Shown piece by piece: positions 1-13,004 of a DNA stretch of 21,448 nt. This stretch comes from Zygnema cylindricum (Eukaryota; Streptophyta; Zygnematophyceae; Zygnematales; Zygnemataceae): assembly GCA_037447655.1 (NCBI GenBank), contig JBBHKE010000725.1, positions 28,882 to 50,329 on the forward strand, written 5' to 3'. Made by a program: the position numbers and the translations under genes. The notes under the pieces are model-generated. The model had not been told where the DNA came from, searched no databases, and saw only the letters and a program-made list of their open reading frames with translations. Position 1 is the stretch's first letter, and every line of letters starts with the position of its first letter.

Positions 1-526
1 CAACTTATGTCTTTCCTTTTAGGCTCTTAAAGCATTTTTGTTGTGTTTTTAGTCCTTTAGAACTTTGGTCTTTAACCTTTGTTGGTCATCAATACTTTTT
101 AGTGACAATAATGTTTTGTACTTTGATGGTATTACCATCGCGTTTTTGGAAATAAAATCTATTGTTTTGAGACGTGAGAGAGAGTGGTGGGAGGGAGGGG
201 ACACATAGGGATTTATGTGTAGTGCGATTAGGAAACTTTGTGACCGTCGTCACGATGGCTTTCCCGGTAAGCGACAAAACAATTTGACGGTCAAGGTCAA
301 ACGTTTCCTGACAATATTGTCCCGTAACGCAAAACGTGTATTCAACGCAATCCAACGGTCGATCCGCCATTCGCGATTTTTTACGTCAACGTGTAGCAAT
401 CTGGGCCCACGGAGTCGCTGAAGTTTCTTATGACATGACAGGTGCCAATACTGACACATTTTTGTCTCTTTCTCAGAAACAACGCGACTTCTATGCTGAA
501 GTGTGAACAAAAATGTGCACGCAATT
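1..526. other. No recognisable gene
   Basis: Short overlapping ORFs under 100 codons occur on both strands with no family resemblance and no splice-consistent pattern. A small purine-rich patch lies at about 175-200. The right edge is the terminal repeat of the element at 527. Confidence 0.6.
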
Positions 527-867
527 AGGGCACTGTATCATGTGATAAAGTAATTGTTTTTTTCTGTCGTTTTCCTCCAAAACTTAACCCGCAACGAGAA
601 AATCCGCAACCGTACCAAAAAAAATGAAATTAACACGGTACAATTTGCGTCACTGCAGTTTGTCGTCTAACGCGTTTCGACCCAATTTTGCGTCCATCCA
701 GCTAACCTTAAAACGTCTCATCAAATCCCCTCGCGAGTTGATTTTAATTATAGTTTCATGATGTCAACGAATAGGCAGACGTTTTCGCACGCGTCGGAGG
801 TTTTTGAAAACTTTTATGCGCGGAGTACCAAAAAAAAACCCCACTGCACGTTTCCAGCCTGTGCGTA

Positions 868-975
868 CTTTTTTTCCGTGCACTTTTTTTCCGTGCACTT
901 TTTTTTCCGTGCACTTTTTTTCCGTGCACTTTTTCCCGTCCCGTGCACTTTTTCCCGTCCCGTGCACTTTTTTAC
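868..975 (+). repeat. GTGCAC tandem repeat inside TIR element copy A
   Basis: Six copies of CCGTGCACTTTTT-type units, each 15-18 bp, differ mainly in T-run length; the last two contain CCCGTCCCGTGCAC. The array has no counterpart in the copy at 10021, so it expanded after the copies diverged. Lys-Cys-Thr-Glu and Phe-Phe-Arg-Ala repeat ORFs here are by-products. Confidence 0.9.
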
Positions 976-1127
976 AAACAGGGGCCGTGGAGGGGTTCGA
1001 CCAACGGACGCCATTTCGTAAAAAGCGAAGTCCATGAAGGCGTCTCTTTTCTCTCTCCCTCTCCCATTAACGCGTCTACTTCACGCTATCATAAGTGAGC
1101 GTGACGTCAAAACGTCAATAACCTAAA

Positions 1128-1255
1128 CATCTACAAATGTCACAAAAAATTACACGGTCGCTATTTTGTAAACATCACCAATTGTCGCAAGTTTTGTAGT
1201 CGTCTACAGCCGTCACAAATTACACCCGCGTCTACATCCGTCACAGTTTAAAGTA
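1128..1255 (-). repeat. Subterminal TGTAGACG motifs of copy A
   Basis: On the minus strand there are several degenerate copies of TGTGACGGCTGTAGACG and TGACATTTGTAGATG. Equivalent motifs lie at the same relative place in the copy at 10021. Subterminal motif clusters are often transposase binding sites in DNA transposons; that role is inference here. Confidence 0.6.
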
Positions 1256-1359
1256 ACGATTCATTGCGTTACAGCGGAACGCTTTGAAAGTAGTACGTAA
1301 AATCTTCGCTAAAAAACAAATTAACAAGACTAAATTTCGGTTACATGAGGAAGTGCCCT

Positions 1360-1598
1360 AAGTAAGTCAAAGTACGTAACTTTCGCGTTTTGGAAATACC
1401 GTGCGATTCCGTATGATAGAACGCACTAAACCATATGAGAATTTTGTACAAAATATCTTCAAACATTTACAGTGTCGTACAAAGTATAAACCACAAACAG
1501 TACAGAGTATTGAAACTCCTCATACTACACTCAAAACTTGAAACTTTATTTCTCCCTACCAATATTATATGCAATCGATGATGGTTGAAAGAGAGAGT

Positions 1599-1635
<37 letters not shown>

Positions 1636-1859
1636 TGAGAGAGAGATTAGGATAGAAAGAGTACAGCGAGAGGACGAGGGTGAATGAGAGGGAGCGGGTG
1701 AGGGAACCAAATTATGAACCAAGCTTTTAGTTTTTACGGTGTTCGATCATAGTGTTGAACACTATTAACAAGAAAAATATGCAGTTGTCGGTACCATTTG
1801 GTGTCATAATTTTACGACATATTTATACCTATGTAAACATATTGGTTCAACTATGGTTT
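1360..1859. other. Intergenic, no gene seen
   Basis: AT-rich sequence between two mobile elements. Apart from the GA tract at 1590-1645 I see no coding or RNA gene signature. Confidence 0.6.
1590..1645 (+). repeat. (GA)n microsatellite
   Basis: An interrupted GAGAGA tract with occasional GT and AAA breaks. Confidence 0.95.
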
Positions 1860-1861
1860 TA

Positions 1862-2161
1862 GTTTTCCCATAGGGTTAATTGACGAGTCTCATAGTAAAC
1901 GCTTAATTGATTTTTATGTGTAACATTGCAATCACAAGATTGGTACGCTCTCACGGTACTACGAACACGATAAACTACCTGTGTGTAACACACACACACA
2001 CACACACACACACAACACATGTAGATACATATATACACACACGGGTACACTATCGTGTTCGTGGTATGGAGAGATTGTACAAATCTGTTTGTTGCAATGT
2101 TACACCTAAAAACCGATTAAGCGTTTACTATGAGACTCGTCAATTGAACCTTTAGGAAAAC
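1862..2161. mobile_element. MITE with ~120-bp terminal inverted repeats, TA-flanked
   Basis: The left arm begins GTTTTCCCATAGGGTTAATT and the right arm ends AATTGAACCTTTAGGAAAAC, its near reverse complement. Pairing continues inward for about 120 nt on each side, including GACGAGTCTCATAGTAAACG, GTGTAACATTGCAA and CACGAACACGATA. The element is flanked by TA on both sides (1860-1861 and 2162-2163), as expected for Tc1/mariner-derived Stowaway-like MITEs. It encodes no protein; the two mirror-image ORFs over it share a peptide only because of the palindrome. Confidence 0.85.
1989..2014 (+). repeat. (CA)n microsatellite in MITE loop
   Basis: Thirteen or so CA units sit between the two arms of the inverted-repeat element, at the tip of the hairpin it would form. 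Confidence 0.95.
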
Positions 2162-2208
2162 TATTTCCCCAGTTGAACCTATATTTATTTTCGCCATTTT
2201 TTTCTTTA

Positions 2209-2296
2209 GGGGAAGCGGGGCGGGGAGGGGGAGGGGGAGGAGGGCGAGGGGGAGGGGGAGAGGAGGGCGAGGGGAAGGGGGAGACGAGGAGGGAGA
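2209..2296 (+). repeat. G-rich tract, G-quadruplex-prone
   Basis: More than ten runs of three to five G separated by one to four bases, beginning GGGGAAGCGGGGCGGGGAGG. This meets the usual four-G-run pattern several times over on the plus strand. Confidence 0.9.
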
Positions 2297-3822
2297 TGGT
2301 GATACATGTCGATAACTAATTTGCATACAGGATCCATTGTTTTTTTCTACCACGTGGTTGATCCTTAATGAATTAAAAATCATTAACTAATGTGGATCGT
2401 ATTTTATGTTCAGTGTTAATATCCATGGGAACCAATCACCAAAATGTACACTTTAATGTACATGCATGTACGCGTTTAACTTTTGTATATGAAAGTACAA
2501 GCATACATGTCCGGGTGTACGGACGATGTGAAAATAAGGGTTGTTTTCGGATTTGGACATACTTGTTGTAAGGGAAAAAAAACGCTGTTTACAACACTGT
2601 TAGTAAGTGCAATGTTTTTTTTTTTTGCCACATTTGTTACATGTGTTAGTACACATGTTAGCATTGTATATATTACCACATGATATTTAAATTTTACAGC
2701 CGCTTATTAACAGCAGACAAACACCACAGACCATAAGTTCATCATTATATGAAAACCTTTAGCATCAACTTGAGGTTACATTAAATCGTATACAATATAT
2801 CTGTATACTATTTTCACACCCTTTCATACGACCTAGTTCGACAGGAACAACAGTGCACAAGAACTGCTCATCATCAGATCTGCTTCTGCTGAAAAGGCTC
2901 AAAACAGATCCCATCTAGAAAAAAACCTGTCTGGGAAACCAAACCTACCTTTACTGACATCCCCTCTGGACTCAAGATGGTTTACCATTGGACTTCCTAA
3001 TTCAATGTACGTCTAAGTTAATAACATTAGATGGAAGATGGAAAATTATTTAATAACAAAAGCAGCCCCAAAACAAAACATCCTACTATTGTTTTGTTTT
3101 GCTTCCTAAAAACCCTTCTAAAAACTAATACTTCTTCATTATCCAAGTGTCAATATCCTGGAAAACCGAAATTTTCTATGATTGTACCTTCATGCTCCTC
3201 AGCCACACTCCATACATTATATAGCTAAACATCCTAATTTTGAATACTTCAGTTAAATCCACACTCCAGAGACCTGAATTTAGAATTTGAATCGGGATTC
3301 CATAGGGAGATTACAAATACATCCAAACCCTAAAAAGCCCGGTTAAGACAAATAAATTACCTAGGATTCTGAAATTCCTAAATAAACTCCACTGCACCGT
3401 CATTCACGTTAAGAGTTAATAACGCTAATCCATCGTGACTTTTCTCACGTTTAACACTAATAATCTTCCCACACTAATTCAGACTTATACAATCTGTTTC
3501 GCATTTACACTAATAATTCCTCTAGTAGTGGCGGTGGACAGCTTCATAAAACCAGACATAGTGTTGACCAAACAACTAGAAGTAAAAAACAATCGACAAA
3601 TGACAATAAAGTCGTATACTCCATAGAAACAGCCACAACAACAATTCAACAAATGGATATGCTAGGGAAACAAAAAAGAAAAAAAAAAAGCGATGAACCT
3701 CACCATACAATTCCACGTATTGCCAGTTGATGGTTCAACATCAAACCACAAGCAAATTCGTATCGGCATATCTTAATAATTGCTACCAGGTGCCCCAATC
3801 TCTGCCCCACTCCCCGCCCCAC

Positions 3823-3852
3823 ACTCTCTCTCTCTCTCTCTTTCTCTCTCTA
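3823..3852 (+). repeat. (CT)n microsatellite
   Basis: A CTCTCT tract with one TTT break, following a C-rich stretch. Confidence 0.93.
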
Positions 3853-3869
3853 CTCAGAAACAGACGGGC

Positions 3870-3892
3870 AAGGAAGGAAGGAAGGAAGGAAG
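3870..3892 (+). repeat. (AAGG)n microsatellite
   Basis: Five to six perfect AAGG units. Confidence 0.93.
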
Positions 3893-4087
3893 AAAGATCC
3901 ACAATCAGTATATATTAACAGAGTGACAACTCTTCTTTTGCCACACCTGCCTTTTCTTTATCCAAGGTGCCTGAGGTGCATTCTTACCCAAGCATTGATT
4001 TTAAGATACCTCTCTCACTATCACAAATCTGAAGCTAGAAATTTTCATAGATGAACCCACAATCCTCACGCCCAACTCTCCAAAAAA

Positions 4088-8517
<4,430 letters not shown>

Positions 8518-8542
8518 TGCTACAAAAATTGCAGAGCCCAAA

Positions 8543-8586
8543 CTGTTCAACAAAAGCTCAAGGGGGGGGGGGGGGGGAGAGAGAGG

Positions 8587-8622
<36 letters not shown>

Positions 8623-8741
8623 AAGATAAAAAGAAAGGGGGGGAGAGAAAGAGAGAGAAAGGGAGAGAGAGCAAGAGAGAAAGAGGAAGCGAGAGAGAGA
8701 GGGAGAGAGAGAGAGAGAGAAAGAGAGAGATTAGACGGTAC
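8543..8741 (-). other. Possible 5' leader intron of the 14-3-3 gene, CT/C-rich
   Basis: On the coding strand a donor-like AAG/GTACCG at 8741 is followed by about 150 nt of CT repeats, a run of 16 C, and an acceptor-like TTGTTGAACAG ending at 8543. The start codon lies 26 nt beyond. The pyrimidine-rich body and the flanking GT and AG suggest a leader intron. It could equally be an unspliced microsatellite in the leader. Confidence 0.35.
8562..8730 (+). repeat. G16 run followed by (GA)n tract
   Basis: Sixteen G (8562-8577) run directly into an interrupted GA repeat. On the 14-3-3 coding strand this is C16 preceded by CT repeats, starting only about 45 nt upstream of the ATG. CT-rich leaders and GAGA-type sites are common near plant promoters, so this may be more than junk. 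Confidence 0.95.
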
Positions 8742-8850
8742 CTTCGACAGAAACCGGGGACCTGGAATACGAAGAAGACAAATAAACTCAAGTTCGTAAA
8801 ACTTTAGGACTACAACTCAAGTCGTAGTGTTCAAAAACACATAGAAACGT

Positions 8851-8857
8851 TATATAA
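8851..8857 (-). promoter_or_regulatory. TATA-like box upstream of the 14-3-3 gene
   Basis: On the minus strand the sequence reads GATTATATAACG, a good TATA match about 335 nt upstream of the start codon. It would place transcription start near 8820 and fit the proposed leader exon and leader intron. AT-rich matches like this arise often by chance. Confidence 0.3.
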
Positions 8858-9003
8858 TCAAGTCAAGCGGGCTTACTCCAATTGTTCTCCACTTCTACGA
8901 ATGAAGCTTGTCAGATGCCAAATAGAAAACTGAGGTGCACGGAGCGGAAAGAAACAAAGAAAACAAAGATCAGCAGAGAGACGCACAAAGACAAGCTAAC
9001 TAC

Positions 9004-9051
9004 CTCCTGCAAAGGTTTGATCACCTCTGCAAAATCAATGGCAGACACAGG
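9004..9051 (-). other. Exon-like 48-nt segment, unassigned
   Basis: On the minus strand an acceptor-like TTACTAG precedes 16 in-phase codons reading PVSAIDFAEVIKPLQE, followed by the donor GTAGTT. The peptide looks protein-like and vaguely recalls the N-terminal helical domain of cyclase-associated proteins. I find no partner exons on either side, so this may be chance or a gene fragment. Confidence 0.2.
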
Positions 9052-9070
9052 CTAGTAACAACAGAATTTT

Positions 9071-9272
9071 AGCTGCAAGATTCTTGTAGAGAAATTACAT
9101 GTACGCTGTAACTGGTGATTACTGGCGCAGTAATCCTTACAATCGTACACAAAATTCTGTACAGCATTGAAAAAAAAAGTACCGATGTATGTACAGCGTG
9201 TAAATTTCGTACAGTAATATGTACGATTACCCTGGTCACGCTGGTTAGTACTTTGCAGCTGCAAGATTCTTG
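9071..9272. repeat. 16-bp direct repeats flanking a GTAC-rich segment
   Basis: AGCTGCAAGATTCTTG occurs at 9071-9086 and 9257-9272, both perfect. The 170 bp between them contain eight GTAC sites. The arrangement could be a small insertion with long target duplications or a local duplication. Confidence 0.7.
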
Positions 9273-9279
9273 CAAAACA

Positions 9280-10020
9280 TAACTTCGTGCAAGACCGTTC
9301 CACGCCGCCAGAATGGCAAATCAGCAACTTGCAAACTTGCAGGGCCGTCTAAAGTCTAAACGACGAAAAAAAAGAAAAGAGAACTCTCGTACGTATGAAC
9401 AGAAACTAGCTTACCAATGGGAAGGAGAAACACGCGGCTTCAGATTGGAGGAAACGCGTGTCACATGTGTGAGAAACGGTCGACATAACTGTTTTGAATT
9501 AAACCGCCACAAAGAAATGGTAACCAGCGTTTAATGCATAAAGGAAACACTCTGACAAAACGTCAGGGCAAAGTGTCAAACATGACCGTGAAGCAAAAAC
9601 ACGTGTCGTTAATGTGAACACTTCTTAGCTTCCAGATTCTGCTGAATGAATCGACGCAGGAACCGATACTTCGTACTATACTACACCGTGTATCGCAATT
9701 AGTGTTAAACACTAATAGCGATACACGGTGTACCGTACAGTAGCTGGATTGGTATTCAAAGCAAAACTTTTGATGACTACACCCATTCCTTTTTTCATAG
9801 GCACTTGCAATGTGGACATCCCAAATTGTTTGTGAACACCGAGAAAATCCGTACGAAAGATGTAAACTTTCGAGGAACGCCTTTTTGGTCATTACTGTAC
9901 TGTACAGTACTGTAGTGTTGTCCACCTAACCCGTCAAAGATAGGGTCCGTACAGAGGGCCGCTTACCTCTTCCTGACATCGCGGTTGGAAACGCCGCCTC
10001 TTTAACAGGCGGGAGGAGTA
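9280..10020. other. Intergenic, no gene seen
   Basis: The longest ORF here (minus, 9925-9563) begins at GTG, runs through the 51-nt hairpin and resembles nothing known. Apart from the hairpin at 9682-9732 and GTAC-rich palindromes at about 9893-9914, no features were recognised. Confidence 0.55.
9682..9732. repeat. 51-nt near-perfect hairpin made of two facing terminal motifs
   Basis: Arms 9682-9706 and 9708-9732 (25 nt each, one mismatch, 1-nt loop) have the form TACACCGTGTATCG...AGTGTT and its reverse complement. The same motif occurs singly at 11510-11530, 11713-11733, 16875-16897 and 20904-20929, so it is probably the terminus of a dispersed element. Confidence 0.85.
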
Positions 10021-10730
10021 AGGGCGTGTCCCCATGAAACCGATATTTTGAAACGTTATTTTGGAATTTAGCGCTGATTTTACGGTATACTTTTCAAAGT
10101 GTGGCTATGTCAATCGTTACTTGCGCGTTCATTATTTTGAATATGTGGCAGTTGTACACGTCTTCAATACTTGCGACACCTGTAGACGCCGACAAACTGC
10201 TGACATTTGTAGACGCCAACGATCTCGGAACAAACTGCGGACATTTGTACGCCGCAAAGAGCTCCTGACATACTGGGACAATTGTTGACGCCGACTGTCA
10301 TTTGTTGACGCCCACACGTGAACGACATAAGCAATCGCCTACGTCTACAAAATGACATTTGTAGACGCCCACAAGTGGACAACATAAGCAAACGGACAAA
10401 CAATTTTTTTTTCGTGTATTCTCCCAACTGCAAAAAAACAAATGAAAACTTTTGACGCGTGCAACCCAGGCTTTCTATTCGTCAATAGGGTAGTATTTTG
10501 ATTAAAAGCAGGTCGCGATTTGATTTCAGTGCAAGTGTGAAGATGAGCTGGAAGTGGGTCGCGATGATAATACTGCCAAATCGCCGTACCTTTCAAGTTC
10601 CAAGATGACGCAAAATGTATTTGAGTTTTTGCCCATTTTTCGTACGGCGTAATATTTTCAAGTAGGAAGTCCCATTTTCTGTGTAAACGACGGAAAAAAA
10701 CCCTTACTTGAACACATGGGGACACGCCCT
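10021..10730 (+). mobile_element. Non-autonomous TIR element, copy B (710 bp)
   Basis: Perfect 16-bp terminal inverted repeats: AGGGCGTGTCCCCATG at 10021-10036 and its reverse complement at 10715-10730. The interior has a left block starting AAACCGATATTTTG, clustered TTTGTAGACGCC motifs (10177-10375), a GACGCGTGC block, and a right block GATGACGCAAAATGTA through CGACGGAAAAAAACCC. These features recur in inverted order at 527-1359, and the right block recurs at 16385-16563. It has no transposase, and the ORFs inside are repeat artefacts. I see no clear target-site duplication, so the superfamily stays open. Confidence 0.82.
10177..10375 (+). repeat. Subterminal TTTGTAGACGCC motifs of copy B
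   Basis: About six degenerate direct copies of GACATTTGTAGACGCC, some with TTGTTGACGCC or TTTGTACGCCG, spaced irregularly by 20-60 bp. They match the motif cluster of the copy at 527-1359. Confidence 0.75.
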
Positions 10731-11509
10731 AACCAAGGTCTGCACATGGTTCGCCACTTGGCATCGCAATGATGTCATTTTTACACGCCTCGTGGTTTTT
10801 TTTATCTAATCGAGAAAAAACTCCAGCCAATAAAAAACGCCCCGAACTACCTAGCCGATATTCTCGCAAGTGCGAAAACAGCTTTGCACGCTCACGAAAT
10901 GTTTCGAAAATATTGGGTGACTAAGCAAACGTAGATCCGATTCCGATCCGACTTAGCGATCAAGCGGATCAAGTGATTAACGCATGCTGCCTCCGAAAGG
11001 CCAAGCTGGTCTGACAGCTGAGCCAAGCCGGCCAATCAATTTAATTCCGCCACGTAACCAGGCTGTGTATGATGAGGCACTTATAGGTGACGTGTCTTCC
11101 TTGTATTTGTCTGTTTCGCATTGTGTCGTAACCGCTGCTAGGTTGAGATGAGGGCAAATGTCCGTCGCGTCACGGAGAGGCCCTTCGTTAAGCTTGTCGT
11201 ATGTAATAATGGTTTGGAATAGCAAAATTTTATTGGTGGAATTTTTTGTTTGAGAGGAAAAATGTTCGCCGGTCCGTTAACTTTTTCCAGCTAGCGAGGG
11301 GCTCTCCGTGCCAATAAACATTTGCCATGTGGCCTAAAAACGCAAAAAATGCATGTGAAGGTGCGTTCCCGGTCTGTCATTTTCTGCGCGCGGCAGGAAA
11401 TCTTCAAAATCATAAAGGAAAGTACATACTGTATAAATTAGATTTTATACTGAACGTCTTCCATGTACGTACAGTACTAAGTACGTACTTTAGGGCAGGC
11501 GGACTACAG
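10731..11509. other. Intergenic, no gene seen
   Basis: Mixed-composition sequence with short ORFs only. Palindromic AGTACGTACT lies near 11479. No known domain, tRNA cloverleaf or splice-consistent exon recognised. Confidence 0.55.
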
Positions 11510-11530
11510 TACACCGCGAATCGCTATTAG
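11510..11530 (+). repeat. Dispersed terminal motif
   Basis: TACACCGCGAATCGCTATTAG, one of five places carrying this motif in the window; it is directly left of the TTAA-flanked element. Confidence 0.6.
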
Positions 11531-11533
11531 TAT

Positions 11534-11709
11534 TTAATGTTTTTTTTGCCACTTAATACATCTTTTCTCCGTACACAGTTGTCGGATTGTGGATCTGACG
11601 GTGGCGATTGAAAAGTAAGATTCTCAGCTTCCGATTGGCGACCTCAAAACTGAAAATTGGACAAGTGTGTACGGAGAAAAGATGTTTTAAGCGGCAAAAA
11701 TATTATTAA
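11534..11709. mobile_element. Short MITE-like inverted-repeat element, TTAA-flanked
   Basis: The left arm includes GCCACTTAATACATCTTTTC and CTCCGTACACAGTTGTC. The right arm, reversed, reads GCCGCTTAAAACATCTTTTC and CTCCGTACACACTTGTC. Pairing extends out to TTAA on both sides (11534-11537 and 11706-11709), the target used by piggyBac-like elements. The total is about 176 bp, non-coding. It sits between two direct copies of the dispersed ACACCGTGAATCG motif, suggesting insertion into an older repeat. Confidence 0.72.
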
Positions 11710-11712
11710 CAC

Positions 11713-11733
11713 TACACCGTGAATCGTTATTAG
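11713..11733 (+). repeat. Dispersed terminal motif
   Basis: TACACCGTGAATCGTTATTAG, directly right of the TTAA-flanked element and in the same orientation as the copy at 11510. Confidence 0.6.
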
Positions 11734-11739
11734 CGTATA

Positions 11740-13004
11740 TAAATTATTAGTGTATATAATGAATTAGTGTCATTTACGCTAATTTGTGTATCAATACCAT
11801 TTTCAAGAAAATGTTGAATTGTAATTTCTCCATAACGCTGATTTGGGTATACATGATCCGCCGTCGTAGCATATACGGTAAAAAAGGTAGAAGTACAAAA
11901 TTTGACAATCCGTACGACGTGGCGTCCTTCCACTGTACAAAATCCATATATGGACATCAGACTCAGATTTGTCAGAAAAAACATACAAGACAGAGTATTT
12001 AAAATACAGCATGTTTCAGATTCACAAATGATAGCTGACATATGACTAAGGCACTACCTGGTCCTAAGTTACAATTTCGCAGATCAGAAAGTAAATTACT
12101 TCTAAGTGTCTAAATATAGTATCGCAAAGATAAAAGATTTAAGGGAAAAAATCTGTTAAAATTCATATAAAGATGAGGATACAAAGATAGAAGTTAAGGG
12201 GAGTATTGGATTTAACTTCAATCTGTAGCGATGAATTTTTCTCGTCGCTATAACAAAACGTTACCAAGGAAATCACGGAACTATGGACGCCAACAAATGT
12301 CGGTGAAAAAAATACGATTCACTATTTTGTACGCCGTACAATTCTAATGGATATTTTATATGCCACGTCAGATAAATTCAAAAGTACTCCACGTCAAATT
12401 TTAAAAAGTATAACCTCACTACTTAAGATAATCGAAACGACAAAATACCGCGGGAACAGTTGAAATTTGAAATTAAAATTTTGTTTTCAAACGTAGAAAG
12501 AAAATTCAAATTTCTTAGTATGCAAACTTTGAATGTTTCAATCCGACATAGCTTAGTTCGTTATGTTCAAAAAATAACTGTGTTAGTTTAGGAAGTATAT
12601 AATTACTGTTGTATAAAGTAGAAGATATCAGATTGGTTTACATTGTATGTTTACATTCTTCTCTAATTTCAAGGAAATTTCATTTACTTTGAGTTCTGTG
12701 TAAATCTGAATGTGAATATCGAAGTATAAATCTGATCAAGTACAATCTGAGAATATCCGAACTTTATTACTGTCAGAAGGGAAGTAATTATCTGAATGTC
12801 AATAAGATAAATTTGCTTCAAGGTCTGACAGATTTTTTTTTGAGCTGGAAGTCTTTAATAGATTTCAGGGGGCCACGTTATTTGTCCAAGGTCTGTTTCA
12901 GATAAAAGTTAATACTTAAGAATTTAATATACCTTGAAGTAATTTGTTTGCAAGGGATTTGTGAGAGTATTGTTTTGGCAGTTTAAGGTTGATTAGCTGT
13001 AAGT
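11740..13004. other. Gene-free AT-rich region upstream of the copia fragment
   Basis: Contains short ORFs with no resemblance to known families. A purine run followed by GTATTGGATT near 12190 recalls a polypurine tract next to an LTR, but I find no second LTR copy or tRNA primer site. At about 12280-12360 there is weak similarity (GACGCCAACAAATGTC, then CTATTTTGTA) to the interior of the TIR elements at 527 and 10021. Confidence 0.5.

Larger units (their letters stand above)
527..1359 (-). mobile_element. Non-autonomous TIR element, copy A (833 bp)
   Basis: The ends are AGGGCACTGTATCATG (527-542) and CATGAGGAAGTGCCCT (1344-1359), degenerate inverted repeats of each other. Read on the minus strand, it aligns along its length with the element at 10021-10730: the terminal repeat then AACCGA.ATTT, a TTTTACG stretch, clustered TGTAGACG motifs (1128-1255), a GACGCGTGC block, and a TGACGCAAA...ACGACAGAAAAAAAC block near the other end (550-655). 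No transposase is encoded, so it would need one in trans. I see no clear target-site duplication. The superfamily is unassigned. Confidence 0.72.
2300..4087. other. Gene-free 3' flank of the 14-3-3 gene
   Basis: Holds two short perfect palindromes (GTACATGCATGTAC at about 2457-2470 and ACATGTGT-TAGT-ACACATGT at 2639-2658), homopolymer runs, a CT tract and an AAGG tract. The part next to 4088 presumably holds the 14-3-3 3' untranslated region. No protein recognised: the stop-free stretches, for instance 2840-3013 on plus, match no family I know. Confidence 0.55.

Noticed and set aside
758-1037. ORFs with Lys-Cys-Thr-Glu or Phe-Phe-Arg-Ala repeats
   Set aside because: Translations of the GTGCAC tandem array inside a non-coding TIR element.
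2840-3013. Stop-free plus stretch of about 58 codons with protein-like composition
   Set aside because: No start codon, no recognised domain and no flanking splice pattern.
9563-9925. 120-codon minus ORF
   Set aside because: Begins at GTG, runs through a palindrome and resembles no family; expected by chance.
10345-10725. 126-codon minus ORF
   Set aside because: Lies across the non-autonomous TIR element, is not conserved in the copy at 527-1359, and shows no transposase motif.
12185-12210. Polypurine-like run followed by TATTGGATT, as at an LTR boundary
   Set aside because: No matching second LTR, no tRNA primer-binding site, and the wrong side of the Gag-Pol fragment for a 3' LTR.
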